Source: Pseudomonas mosselii (lineage in GTDB: Bacteria; Pseudomonadota; Gammaproteobacteria; Pseudomonadales; Pseudomonadaceae). From it: a stretch of DNA of 64,000 bases. A program made the position numbers and the translations under genes. Under the pieces are notes generated by a model, which made no database searches, was not told the origin of the DNA, and saw only the letters and a list, made by a program, of their open reading frames with translations. Positions 16,982 through 24,911 of the stretch are shown piece by piece. The stretch is from positions 3,007,501 to 3,071,500 of the forward strand of contig NZ_CP081966.1 of assembly GCF_019823065.1 (NCBI RefSeq), in the 5' to 3' direction. Position 1 is the first letter of the stretch. Each line of letters opens with the position of its first letter.

Positions 16982-18433
16982 ATGCAACTCAAAGATACCC
17001 AATTGTTCCGCCAACAGGCTTATATCGACGGAACCTGGTTGGACGCGGACAGCGGCCAGACCATTCAGGTCACCAATCCGGCCACCAACGAAGTTATGGG
17101 TAGTGTGCCGAAGATGGGGGCAGCGGAAACCCGTCGAGCCATCGAAGCAGCAGATCATGCCCTGCCAGCCTGGCGTGCACTGACAGCTAAAGACCGCGCC
17201 AACAAACTGCGCCGCTGGTTTGAACTGATGATTGAAAACCAGGACGACCTGGGTCGTCTCATGACCATGGAGCAAGGTAAGCCACTTGCCGAAGCCAAGG
17301 GCGAAATTGCTTTCGCGGCGTCCTTCCTTGAGTGGTTCGCCGAAGAAGCCAAGCGCGTGTATGGCGACGTAATTCCCGGCCACCAACCGGACAAACGCCT
17401 GATCGTGATCAAACAGCCCATCGGCGTAACGGCAGCGATTACACCCTGGAACTTCCCGGCAGCCATGATCACCCGTAAAGCCGGCCCGGCCCTGGCCGCC
17501 GGTTGTACCATGGTGCTCAAGCCAGCGTCGCAAACGCCTTATTCGGCGCTGGCGTTGGCAGTGCTGGCCGAGCGTGCCGGGATCCCCAAAGGCGTGTTCA
17601 GTGTAATCACTGGCAGTGCTGGCGAAGTCGGCAGCGAACTGACTAGCAACCCGATCGTGCGCAAGTTGAGCTTTACTGGCTCCACCGAAATTGGTCGCCA
17701 GCTAATGGCCGAATGTGCCAAGGACATTAAAAAGGTGTCGCTAGAACTGGGCGGAAACGCGCCGTTCATCGTATTCGATGATGCCGACCTTGATAAGGCA
17801 GTGGAAGGCGCACTGATCTCCAAATACCGCAACAATGGCCAGACCTGCGTGTGCGCCAACCGCCTGTATATCCAAGACGGCGTATACGATGCCTTCGCCG
17901 AGAAGCTGAAAATCGCGGTAGCTAAGTTGCAGATTGGTAACGGTTTGGACGAAGGTATCACCACCGGCCCTCTGATCGATGCCAAGGCGGTGGCCAAGGT
18001 CCAGGAGCACATTGCCGACGCCATTAGCAAGGGTGCCAAGCTACTCGCTGGTGGTAAGCCGCACGCCCTCGGTGGCACTTTCTTCGAGCCGAGCATCCTC
18101 ATTGACGTACCGAATAACGCCGCCGTAGCCAAGGAAGAAACCTTCGGTCCGCTGGCGCCGCTGTTCCGTTTTAAGGACGAGGCCGACGTGATCGCGATGT
18201 CCAATGACACCGAGTTCGGCCTGGCCTCGTACTTCTATGCCCGCGATATGGGGCGCGTGTTCCGTGTGGCCGAAGCCCTAGAATACGGTATGGTCGGCGT
18301 CAATACTGGGCTGATCTCCAATGAAGTTGCGCCTTTCGGTGGTATCAAGGCATCCGGCCTGGGTCGCGAAGGATCCAAGTACGGCATTGAGGATTACCTG
18401 GAGATCAAGTACCTCTGCCTGGGTGGTATCTAA
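16982..18433 (+). CDS. gabD: Glutarate/succinate semialdehyde dehydrogenase (GabD/DavD type)
   Basis: A 483-residue NAD(P)-dependent aldehyde dehydrogenase. The general base Glu255 (VSLELGGNAPF) and nucleophile Cys289 (NNGQTCVCANR) are present. So are the cofactor motifs TPWNFPAAMITRK and FTGSTEIGRQL and the C-terminal GLGREGSKYGIEDYLEIKY, typical of GabD. The frame extends to an ATG at 16958, but the ATG at 16982 has AAGGAG seven bases upstream and gives the usual length. It should oxidise glutarate semialdehyde from the transaminase to glutarate, which feeds CsiD. Succinate semialdehyde is a possible second substrate. Confidence 0.93.
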   Translation: MQLKDTQLFRQQAYIDGTWLDADSGQTIQVTNPATNEVMGSVPKMGAAETRRAIEAADHALPAWRALTAKDRANKLRRWFELMIENQDDLGRLMTMEQGKPLAEAKGEIAFAASFLEWFAEEAKRVYGDVIPGHQPDKRLIVIKQPIGVTAAITPWNFPAAMITRKAGPALAAGCTMVLKPASQTPYSALALAVLAERAGIPKGVFSVITGSAGEVGSELTSNPIVRKLSFTGSTEIGRQLMAECAKDIKKVSLELGGNAPFIVFDDADLDKAVEGALISKYRNNGQTCVCANRLYIQDGVYDAFAEKLKIAVAKLQIGNGLDEGITTGPLIDAKAVAKVQEHIADAISKGAKLLAGGKPHALGGTFFEPSILIDVPNNAAVAKEETFGPLAPLFRFKDEADVIAMSNDTEFGLASYFYARDMGRVFRVAEALEYGMVGVNTGLISNEVAPFGGIKASGLGREGSKYGIEDYLEIKYLCLGGI

Positions 18434-18684
18434 GAGCCCGGCGAATAGGCACGTGATTCTCGCTCAGGCCCCACTTGGCGAGCATCATTAATCTTGGCCC
18501 GGTCTATAAAACCCGGGCATGCTACATCGGTTGTGGCGCAGACAAAGATTGACGCGGGCTATTTCTACGTCACCGTCTACTTCTCACGGCTGTTGCCGCG
18601 CAACCAGAGTCTGGAGGCCTGTATCCGCGTCGACAGCGCCCCCTGTTCGAGCTAGGTGCCTAACATTTCTAACGATTGAGCGTT

Positions 18685-18719
18685 GCGCGGAGTCCTACAC
18701 CTAGGCTCTGCGCCTTTTT
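18685..18719 (+). terminator. Probable terminator of the lactam/glutarate operon
   Basis: An 8-bp stem GCGCGGAG / CTCTGCGC (one wobble) is followed by CTTTTTA, about 250 bases after the dehydrogenase stop. Beyond it only gene scraps are found. Confidence 0.55.
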
Positions 18720-18844
18720 AATCCCGCCGCGCTAGATTAGGCGAAGTAATGCTGCCTTCACAGCCAGTCCTGCTGGTATGGATAAAGGTGATATCCATCA
18801 CCTATGCCATGTTAGGGGCGACGGTGAACTCTCTCTAAGATGGT

Positions 18845-19107
18845 TTGGTGCGATGATTTAAGGCGCCCCAGCGACCGTTGATTGCATCCAATGTGCTCAT
18901 TAGCTTTTCTGTTCGAGCTGGCTGTTCCTGTGCGAATAGATCCTGTGTGTACTCATCACGCTTACACAGGTCTAGCAGCAACACTTGGGCTTTGGCATAG
19001 CTGAAACCCTCTCGTTACAGCCTTTTGATTCCCTCCTGTGCCGCTGCAATGATCAAACGCGTGTCATCGGTCGGGTAGGGCAGTTGGCAAAGCAGGCCGT
19101 TGGCGTA
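18845..19107 (-). pseudogene. umuC/rulB-type error-prone DNA polymerase, C-terminal fragment
   Basis: On the minus strand the frame reads YANGLLCQLPYPTDDTRLII, then AAAQEGIKRL, a TAA stop at 19015-19017 where a tyrosine codon is expected, then REGFSYAKAQVLLLDLCKRD and the QPARTEKLMSTLDAINGRWG end. This is the C-terminal part of Y-family polymerases of the UmuC/RulB type carried on Pseudomonas plasmids and islands. Both ends are missing and the frame is broken, so it is a relic. rulAB genes are known insertion hot spots for Pseudomonas mobile elements, which fits its place at an island border. Confidence 0.7.
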
Positions 19108-19109
19108 CT

Positions 19110-19243
19110 TACCATCATTGAATTCGCTCGGTCGCAATCAGGCGAGCATTCGGGGCTTGGATCACGATCCCTCCAGTCGTAATAGCCACTGGCAGAAATC
19201 TTCAAGCAGAGGCACATAAGGTCGTAAGAACTGCGTAGCTGGT
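19110..19243 (-). pseudogene. IS3-family transposase OrfB, N-terminal fragment
   Basis: The minus strand reads SYDLMCLCLKISASGYYDWR and then DRDPSP. This is the N-terminal motif (LMCR-x-L-x-VSxSGYYxWR) of IS3-group OrfB integrases. Only about 40 codons remain. The fragment abuts the umuC scrap and marks a rearranged junction. Confidence 0.6.
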
Positions 19244-19422
19244 GACCCCGTCTTCCGTGCCATGAAAGTTGACCTGACCAACCGCTATCCGTCAGTCGGT
19301 GAGGCGAAGCAACTTCCTTTATGGCATGGTGCCACAGTCCCTTATTACGGAACGTGTAGTACCCGCATTGATTTCGTAGGGCGAGCAGCAGTGCCGCGTG
19401 ATGAAGTGAAAGGCTTGGTCGC
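19244..19422. other. Unassigned junction DNA
   Basis: Between the IS3 scrap and livM no family could be recognised. A 60-codon plus-strand frame starts at 19262 but has no supporting features. Together with 18434-18844, which holds only the terminator, this forms the gene-poor right border of the catabolic island. Confidence 0.4.
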
Positions 19423-20466
19423 TTGCCCGACCTTCTACACGTAGGATCGCTATGGCATGTCCATGTCCTGTCAGCAACAGCAACAGCAACAGCAACAGCA
19501 ATTGCTTATGGCTTGGGATCGACAGTATCCTTCCACCTGCAGCAACTGACCCACATCATGATTCTCGCCCTGGTCGCTCTCAGCCTCGACCTGTTGGTGG
19601 GCGTGACCGGCATGGTCAGCCTGGCCCAGGCGGCCTTCTTCGGCATCGCCGGCTACAGCCTGGTGTTGTTCGCCCCGGAGTTCGAGGCGGTGAACTTCTG
19701 GCTGGCGCTGCTGCTGTGCCTGGGCGTCAGCGCCGCAGCTGCGCTGCTGATGGGCCTGCTGATCATCCGCACCTCGGGCATCTTCTTCATCATGGCGACC
19801 ATCGCCTTCTCGCAGATGCTCTATTACCTGTTCCACGACTCGGCCTTCGCCGGCGGCTCGGACGGCATCTACCTGTTCCTCAAGCCCGAGGTGGCCATCG
19901 CCGGGGTGCATCTGCTCGACCTGGAGAACCCGCGCAGCCTGTTCTACCTGGTGCTCGGCTCCCTGGTGCTGGTCTATCTGCTGCTGCGCACCTTCCTGCG
20001 CGCGCCGTTCGGCCGGGTGCTGCTGGGCATCAAGCACAACGAGGAACGGGTCCGTTCCATGGGCTACAACCCGCTGTTCTACAAGCTGGCGGCCTTCGTC
20101 ATTGCCGGCACCATCGCCGGCTACGCCGGCATGCTCTCGGCCACCCAATACGGTTTCGTCAGCCCCGACCAGGTCGGCTGGCAGCTCTCGGCCCACGCCC
20201 TGGTGATGGTCATCCTCGGTGGCATGGGCAGCCTGTTCGGCGCCATCTTCGGCGCCTTCGCCTTCGAGGGCCTGCACCATCTGTTCGCCGGCCTGACCCC
20301 GCACTGGGAGCTGCCCATGGGGCTGGTGGTCATCGCCATGGTTCTGTTGCTGCCGCGCGGTCTCGCCGGGTTGCTGCTGCAGCTCTGCGACCGGCGCACA
20401 GCCACGGCCTGCGACGCAAGTACGGTATCCACCCCCGACGCGATGAAGAAGGAGGCCGGCGTATGA
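19423..20466 (+). CDS. livM: Branched-chain amino acid/amide ABC permease LivM, altered N-terminus
   Basis: From about residue 30 this is a good LivM: THIMILALVALSLDLLVGVT, the MVSLAQAAFFGIAGYS stretch, several membrane helices, the conserved EERVRSMGYNPLFYKL loop (the coupling helix for the ATPases), GYAGMLSATQYGFVSP and GGMGSLFGAIFGAFAFEGL. The first ~30 residues (MPDLLHVGSLWHVHV plus a Thr-Ala tract from the CAGCAA repeat) do not look like a natural LivM start, which normally contains TM1. The gene therefore seems joined to foreign DNA at about 19500. livH and the binding protein are absent upstream. TGA overlaps the livG ATG. Function is doubtful. Confidence 0.7.
   Translation: MPDLLHVGSLWHVHVLSATATATATAIAYGLGSTVSFHLQQLTHIMILALVALSLDLLVGVTGMVSLAQAAFFGIAGYSLVLFAPEFEAVNFWLALLLCLGVSAAAALLMGLLIIRTSGIFFIMATIAFSQMLYYLFHDSAFAGGSDGIYLFLKPEVAIAGVHLLDLENPRSLFYLVLGSLVLVYLLLRTFLRAPFGRVLLGIKHNEERVRSMGYNPLFYKLAAFVIAGTIAGYAGMLSATQYGFVSPDQVGWQLSAHALVMVILGGMGSLFGAIFGAFAFEGLHHLFAGLTPHWELPMGLVVIAMVLLLPRGLAGLLLQLCDRRTATACDASTVSTPDAMKKEAGV
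19472..19501 (+). repeat. Five tandem CAGCAA hexamers
   Basis: Exactly five copies of CAGCAA lie at the 5' end of the livM frame. In that frame they encode an alternating Thr-Ala tract. Changes of copy number would keep the frame. Confidence 0.9.
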
Positions 20467-21221
20467 CCGCCCATGTTCTAGAAACCCGCGGACTGAGCAA
20501 GGCCTTCGGCGGCCTGCGTGCGGTCAACGACATTTCCCTGAGCGTGGCGCCCTGCGAGGTACACGCGATCATCGGCCCCAACGGCGCCGGCAAGAGCACC
20601 ATGGTCAATCTGCTGTCCGGCCATCTTCAGCCCAGCGCCGGGCAGATCCTCTTTCACGGCCGCGACATCACCGGCTTGGCGCCCAACCGGGTGTCGCACC
20701 TGGGCATCGGCCGCAGCTTCCAGCGCACCAACATCTTTCCCAGCTTCACCTGCCTGGAAAACTGCTGGCTGGCGGCGCAGTCGCGGCTGAAGAACTCCTT
20801 TCGTTTCTTCCGCCGCTGCGAGGCCTATGTCGAGGTACGCGAGCGCGCCGAACGGGCGCTGGAGCTTTGCGGCCTGGCCGCCCACCGCGACACCCTGGCC
20901 GATGCCCTGAGTTATGGCGAGCAACGCCAACTGGAGATCGGCATGGTACTGGCCACCGAGCCGAGCTTCCTGCTGCTCGACGAACCCATGGCCGGCATGG
21001 GCAAGGACGAATCGGCGCGGGTGGTCGAACTGCTCGCCAGACTGTCGCAGCAGTACGCCATGGTCCTGGTCGAGCACGACATGGATGCGGTGTTCAGCAT
21101 CGCCCACCGTCTCACCGTGATGGTCAACGGCGAGCTGCTGGCCAGTGGCCCGCTGGACCAGGTGCGCAACGATCCGGCGGTACAGCAGGCCTATCTGGGC
21201 GACGGCGAGGAGCAATTCTGA
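20463..21221 (+). CDS. livG: Branched-chain amino acid/amide ABC transporter ATPase LivG
   Basis: A 252-residue cytoplasmic ATPase with the LivG pattern: Walker [19 protein letters not shown], the [20 protein letters not shown] segment typical of this subfamily, signature [16 protein letters not shown], Walker [12 protein letters not shown] and the switch histidine in [14 protein letters not shown]. Its ATG overlaps the livM stop (ATGA) and its stop overlaps the livF start, so the three are one operon. The substrate cannot be read; related orphan HAAT sets carry amino acids, amides or urea. High GC is typical of the Pseudomonas backbone. Confidence 0.92.
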   Translation: MTAHVLETRGLSKAFGGLRAVNDISLSVAPCEVHAIIGPNGAGKSTMVNLLSGHLQPSAGQILFHGRDITGLAPNRVSHLGIGRSFQRTNIFPSFTCLENCWLAAQSRLKNSFRFFRRCEAYVEVRERAERALELCGLAAHRDTLADALSYGEQRQLEIGMVLATEPSFLLLDEPMAGMGKDESARVVELLARLSQQYAMVLVEHDMDAVFSIAHRLTVMVNGELLASGPLDQVRNDPAVQQAYLGDGEEQF

Positions 21222-21937
21222 TGAGCGCACAAGCCCTGGTGCAGGCCACCGGCCTGCACACCTATTACGGCAACAGTCATGTGCTGCATGGCGTCGACCT
21301 GCAGATCCAGCCGGGCGAGACCCTGGCGCTGATGGGCCGCAACGGCATGGGCAAGAGCACCACCATTCGCTCGTTGCTCGGCCTGACGCCGGCGCGCCGC
21401 GGCGAGGTGCTGATCCGCGGCGAGCGCTGCAGCGGCCGCGCCACCCACCAGATCATCCGCCGCGGTATCGGCTATGTGCCAGAGGGCCGCGGCATGTTCC
21501 CCAACCTGAGCGTGCGCGAGAGCCTGATCATGGCCGCCCGCCCGGGCCTGGACGGGCGCCGCGACTGGAACCTGGAGCGGGTGCTGGCGACCTTCCCGCG
21601 CCTGGCCGAGCGCTTCTCCCACCTGAGCGGCAACCTTTCCGGCGGCGAGCAGCAGATGGTCGCCATCGGCCGCGCGTTGCTGACCAACCCCGAACTGATG
21701 ATCCTCGACGAGGCCACCGAGGGCCTGGCGCCCTTGATCCGCAAGGAGATCTGGGACGTGATCCGCCTGATCAAGGCCAGCGGTATCGCCACTCTGGTGG
21801 TGGACAAGAACGTCAACGTGCTGCTCGACCTGACCGACCGCAGCATGATCATGGTCAAGGGACGGGTGGTGTTCGACGGGCCCAGCGTCGAGCTGAAGTG
21901 CCAGCCGCAGATCCTCCAGGAACATATTGGCCTGTGA
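21221..21937 (+). CDS. livF: Branched-chain amino acid/amide ABC transporter ATPase LivF
   Basis: A 238-residue second ATPase of the transporter. It has Walker [19 protein letters not shown], the LivF-type block [19 protein letters not shown], signature [16 protein letters not shown] and Walker [14 protein letters not shown]. The usual switch-region histidine (VEQN/EH) is replaced by [13 protein letters not shown], a pattern also seen in some LivF proteins. The start overlaps the livG stop by one base. It is followed after 17 bases by a small chemoreceptor, so transport and sensing of the substrate may be linked. Confidence 0.92.
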   Translation: MSAQALVQATGLHTYYGNSHVLHGVDLQIQPGETLALMGRNGMGKSTTIRSLLGLTPARRGEVLIRGERCSGRATHQIIRRGIGYVPEGRGMFPNLSVRESLIMAARPGLDGRRDWNLERVLATFPRLAERFSHLSGNLSGGEQQMVAIGRALLTNPELMILDEATEGLAPLIRKEIWDVIRLIKASGIATLVVDKNVNVLLDLTDRSMIMVKGRVVFDGPSVELKCQPQILQEHIGL

Positions 21938-21954
21938 CGCCGGGGAGACTGACG

Positions 21955-22869
21955 ATGAACGAGAAGACCGACGCCCCTGCCCGAAACTGGCAGAAGCCGC
22001 TGGCGGCGTTGCTGCAAGCGACGGCGGCGCTGGCCGCAGCCGGCCTGCTGCTGTTGGACAGCGGCCTGCACGGCCCACTGGCGGCCCTGGCGCTGGCCGG
22101 CGTCGCCCTGGCCGGCCTGCTCTACCACAGGTTGCCGCCGATCCTGGTCGAGTTGCCGCCACCAGCGCCAGCGCCAGCGCCGCCACCGGCGCCTGAGCCT
22201 GAACCGCCGGTGCTGCTGGCGGCGCCTGCTCCCGAGCCGCCTTCCGACCCTGGCCTGCCGCTACGCGCACCCCTGGCGAAGTTGCTCGAGAGCATCCTGC
22301 GCACCGAGCAGGACATGCTCTTCGCCACTGAACTGGCGCGCGCGGGCGGAGAAAAGGTGCAGTTCAGCGCCGCCAGCATCCAGGCCTGCGAGGCGGCGAT
22401 CCGCGAGCTGGCCGGCTACATGGGCACCATCGATCAGGTATTCGACGAACTGTCGCAACAGTCGATGCGCATCGGCGCCATCGTCGGCAGCATCCAGGAC
22501 ATCGCCAAGCAGACCAACCTGCTGGCGCTCAACGCGGCCATCGAGGCGGCCCGCGCCGGTGAGCATGGCCGCGGCTTCGCCGTAGTCGCCGACGAAGTGC
22601 GTCACCTGGCCCAGCGCGCCAACGAGTCCAGCGGCGAGATCCAGCAGATCGCCGGCAGCCTGCAGAAGTCGGCGCAGGAGGCGCGGACGGGAGTCGAACA
22701 CATCGGCCAGTCCACCAGCACCGGCCTGGAGAAGTCCGCCGCGGCCCTGGGCGCCATGGCAGAGATGCGTGCCGGCGCCGCGGTGCGGCTGGAGACGGTC
22801 GAGCGCATCGTTCGGCGCCTGAATGAGCAGCGCACCTTGACCCAGGACATGGTCGAGCTGCTGGGTTAG
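21955..22869 (+). CDS. Small methyl-accepting chemotaxis protein without periplasmic sensor
   Basis: A 304-residue protein, much shorter than a normal MCP. Two adjacent hydrophobic segments lie near residues 12-60 ([29 protein letters not shown]). A proline/alanine-rich linker ([16 protein letters not shown]) and a cytoplasmic signalling domain follow, the latter with the highly conserved tip [20 protein letters not shown] then [15 protein letters not shown]. No ligand-binding or HAMP domain is visible, so the input probably comes from another protein or from the membrane. The gene starts 17 bases after livF and looks co-transcribed with it, suggesting a role in taxis to the ABC substrate. 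Confidence 0.8.
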   Translation: MNEKTDAPARNWQKPLAALLQATAALAAAGLLLLDSGLHGPLAALALAGVALAGLLYHRLPPILVELPPPAPAPAPPPAPEPEPPVLLAAPAPEPPSDPGLPLRAPLAKLLESILRTEQDMLFATELARAGGEKVQFSAASIQACEAAIRELAGYMGTIDQVFDELSQQSMRIGAIVGSIQDIAKQTNLLALNAAIEAARAGEHGRGFAVVADEVRHLAQRANESSGEIQQIAGSLQKSAQEARTGVEHIGQSTSTGLEKSAAALGAMAEMRAGAAVRLETVERIVRRLNEQRTLTQDMVELLG

Positions 22870-22920
22870 CGGGCTATCGCTGAAGTGGGCACCTTGCGAC
22901 CCCATCGTTGTGACGCAGTC

Positions 22921-23019
22921 TTCGTCAGCCGATTCGACTGGCTGTGGAATCACGATCTGCAGCAAGACCTGAACTTGGCCTACAGCCGTTTAGGCTGGAA
23001 AGCGGCCCTGGCCGCATGA
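22921..23019 (+). pseudogene. 3' end of a salicylate 1-hydroxylase gene (nahG relic)
   Basis: About 30 codons read VSRFDWLWNHDLQQDLNLAY, SRLGWKAALAA and TGA. This matches the C-terminus of the intact salicylate hydroxylase at 29610-30899 (SRFDWLWNHDLDADV..., ARLGW). Nothing of the rest of the gene is present upstream, where the chemoreceptor ends. It is a second copy cut off by recombination. Confidence 0.75.
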
Positions 23020-23026
23020 CTCCGCC

Positions 23027-23191
23027 ATTGCCGTGGACGTGATGCCTTCTCGCCTGGAGTTGGCTCGCAGGGTGGGCACAACGCCCATCTTCAATAGCCG
23101 GGTAGCAGATCCGGCTACGCGTAGTCGCGCAATCACTGACGCAGCTGCGCAGCGCAGTCCCATTCTGCGTATGCCCGGAGCTGCCGACTGA
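23027..23191 (+). pseudogene. Internal fragment of a zinc-type alcohol dehydrogenase
   Basis: The frame reads IAVDVMPSRLELARRVGTTP and then IFNSRVADPATRSRAITDAA before TGA. This resembles the Rossmann segment (IAVDxxxSRLxLARxLGATHxINS) of medium-chain Zn dehydrogenases such as benzyl alcohol dehydrogenase. Only ~55 codons remain. It sits between the nahG scrap and the nahF-type gene, so it may come from an aromatic catabolic cluster. Confidence 0.5.
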
Positions 23192-23237
23192 ATGCGGTCG
23201 CGTCACACAATTTTCCTACTGTCTAAAAGGTCTAGAA

Positions 23238-24689
23238 ATGAGTGCACAACTGGTAATCGACAATATCAAGCTGGACGCTACCGGAGGCAAGACGATCCAA
23301 CGGCTTGACCCTGTGTCCGCCAAACTGGTCAGCACTGCGGCTGCCTGCACCCTGGAAGACGCAAAACGGCTCGCGGCCTCATCCGAGCGAGCATTCCGCA
23401 AATGGTCCAAGACCGGACCGACCGAGCGGCGTCGTCTCCTGCTCGCAGCAGCGGATGTCCTCGAGGCCAAGATGTCGGAATTCTGCCGGATCATGGCTGA
23501 GGAAATTGGCGCATCGCAGCTCTGGGCGCAGTTCAACGTAGGTGCATCGGCGAATCTGCTGCGCGAGGCTGCAGCGCTCACTACTCAAATCAAGGGTGAG
23601 ACGATTCCAACCGATAAGCTTGGCGCTTTCTCGTTGACGCTTCGCCAGCCGGTGGGCACCGTGCTGAGCATTGTGCCGTGGAATGGGCCGGTGATCCTGG
23701 GGGCTCGCGCTATCGCGTATCCGCTGGCGTGCGGCAATACCGTGATCTTCAAAGGCTCGGAAAACAGTCCTCGCACTCATGCCCTTGTGGCCGATGCCTT
23801 CATTGAGGCAGGCCTGCCGGCGGGTGTGCTCAATTTCCTGATTACCGCGCCCGAAGACGCATCGGCTGTCACCGAAGCGTTGGTGGCCCACGATACCGTG
23901 CGCCGGGTCAACTTCACGGGCTCCACCAAGGTCGGCCGCATGATCGCCGAAACCTGTGCGTCCCATCTCAAGCGCTGTTTGTTGGAGTTGGGTGGCAAGG
24001 CTCCTTTCGTAGTGCTGGAGGATGCCGATATCGACGGCGCAGTGAATGCCGCAGTATTCGGCTCGTTCCTGTATCAAGGGCAAATCTGCATGTCGACCGA
24101 GCGTTTCGTGGTCGATCAGCGTGTTGCCGACGAATTCGTGAGTAAGTTTTCCGAGCGAATCGGCAAACTGGAGCTTGGCGACCCCACCGCATCTCCGACC
24201 TGCGTAGTCGGACCGGTCATCGCCCAGGGCTCGGTAAAGCGGATCAACCATCTGATCGAAGATGCGCTCGGCAAAGGGGCTGTCATCGCCGCGGGCGGTA
24301 TCGCCGACAGTGCCTTGATGCAGCCCACGCTAGTCGACCGCGTGACCAAGGACATGGAAATCTACGACGAGGAAACCTTTGGTCCTATTACCACGATCGT
24401 TCGTGTCGACGGGGCAGAGGAGGCGTTGGAAGTGGCCAATGACACGGCTTATGGCCTCTCATCTGCAATTTTCAGCGCCAATGTCTCCAAAGCGCTTGAG
24501 CTGGCAAGTCGGTTGGATGCAGGTTGTGTCCACATCAACGGCGCCACCGTACAAAACGAAGCGCAGGCCCCCTATGGTGGTATGAAGCAGAGTGGATACG
24601 GCCGTTTCGATGGAAGCGCTGTGATTGACGAGTTCACAGAAATCAAGTGGGTCACTGTTGAGCCATCTGATCAGCCTTATCCCTTCTGA
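23238..24689 (+). CDS. nahF: Salicylaldehyde dehydrogenase
   Basis: A 483-residue NAD-dependent aldehyde dehydrogenase, the exact length of NahF. Key residues fall at NahF numbering: Asn149 (VPWNGP), Glu250 (LLELGGKAPF), Cys284 (GQICMSTER), and the pocket residues Trp96 and Arg157. It oxidises salicylaldehyde to salicylate with NAD+, the last upper-pathway step of naphthalene degradation, and related aromatic aldehydes may also be used. The ATG at 23238 has AAGGT upstream. It is preceded by relics of salicylate hydroxylase and alcohol dehydrogenase. The intact salicylate hydroxylase lies 5 kb on, so two sal/nah segments seem to have been brought together. Confidence 0.9.
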   Translation: MSAQLVIDNIKLDATGGKTIQRLDPVSAKLVSTAAACTLEDAKRLAASSERAFRKWSKTGPTERRRLLLAAADVLEAKMSEFCRIMAEEIGASQLWAQFNVGASANLLREAAALTTQIKGETIPTDKLGAFSLTLRQPVGTVLSIVPWNGPVILGARAIAYPLACGNTVIFKGSENSPRTHALVADAFIEAGLPAGVLNFLITAPEDASAVTEALVAHDTVRRVNFTGSTKVGRMIAETCASHLKRCLLELGGKAPFVVLEDADIDGAVNAAVFGSFLYQGQICMSTERFVVDQRVADEFVSKFSERIGKLELGDPTASPTCVVGPVIAQGSVKRINHLIEDALGKGAVIAAGGIADSALMQPTLVDRVTKDMEIYDEETFGPITTIVRVDGAEEALEVANDTAYGLSSAIFSANVSKALELASRLDAGCVHINGATVQNEAQAPYGGMKQSGYGRFDGSAVIDEFTEIKWVTVEPSDQPYPF

Positions 24690-24911
24690 TGTTTCGGGGC
24701 CGGCGGAGCAAGTGGATTCGCCGGTTCACGCGCGTTCGCATCATTTCTCCCAGATGATCGTAAAACGCTCGGATCCACGGCCAAGCGCGTCTTGCCGCGA
24801 AAGTGTTGCACGCGTGATAACAAATTGTAGCGGTGCGCGGTCGCCGGCTTTGTGTACGAGCAGGAAAAACGCGCGCTGATCTGACAATCGCCGTGGCCGC
24901 AGCTGTTGGCT

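Noticed and set aside
19452..21221. 589-codon frame overlapping livM and livG
   Set aside because: Its first two-thirds is an out-of-frame reading of livM with arginine/proline-rich nonsense; only the livG part is real.
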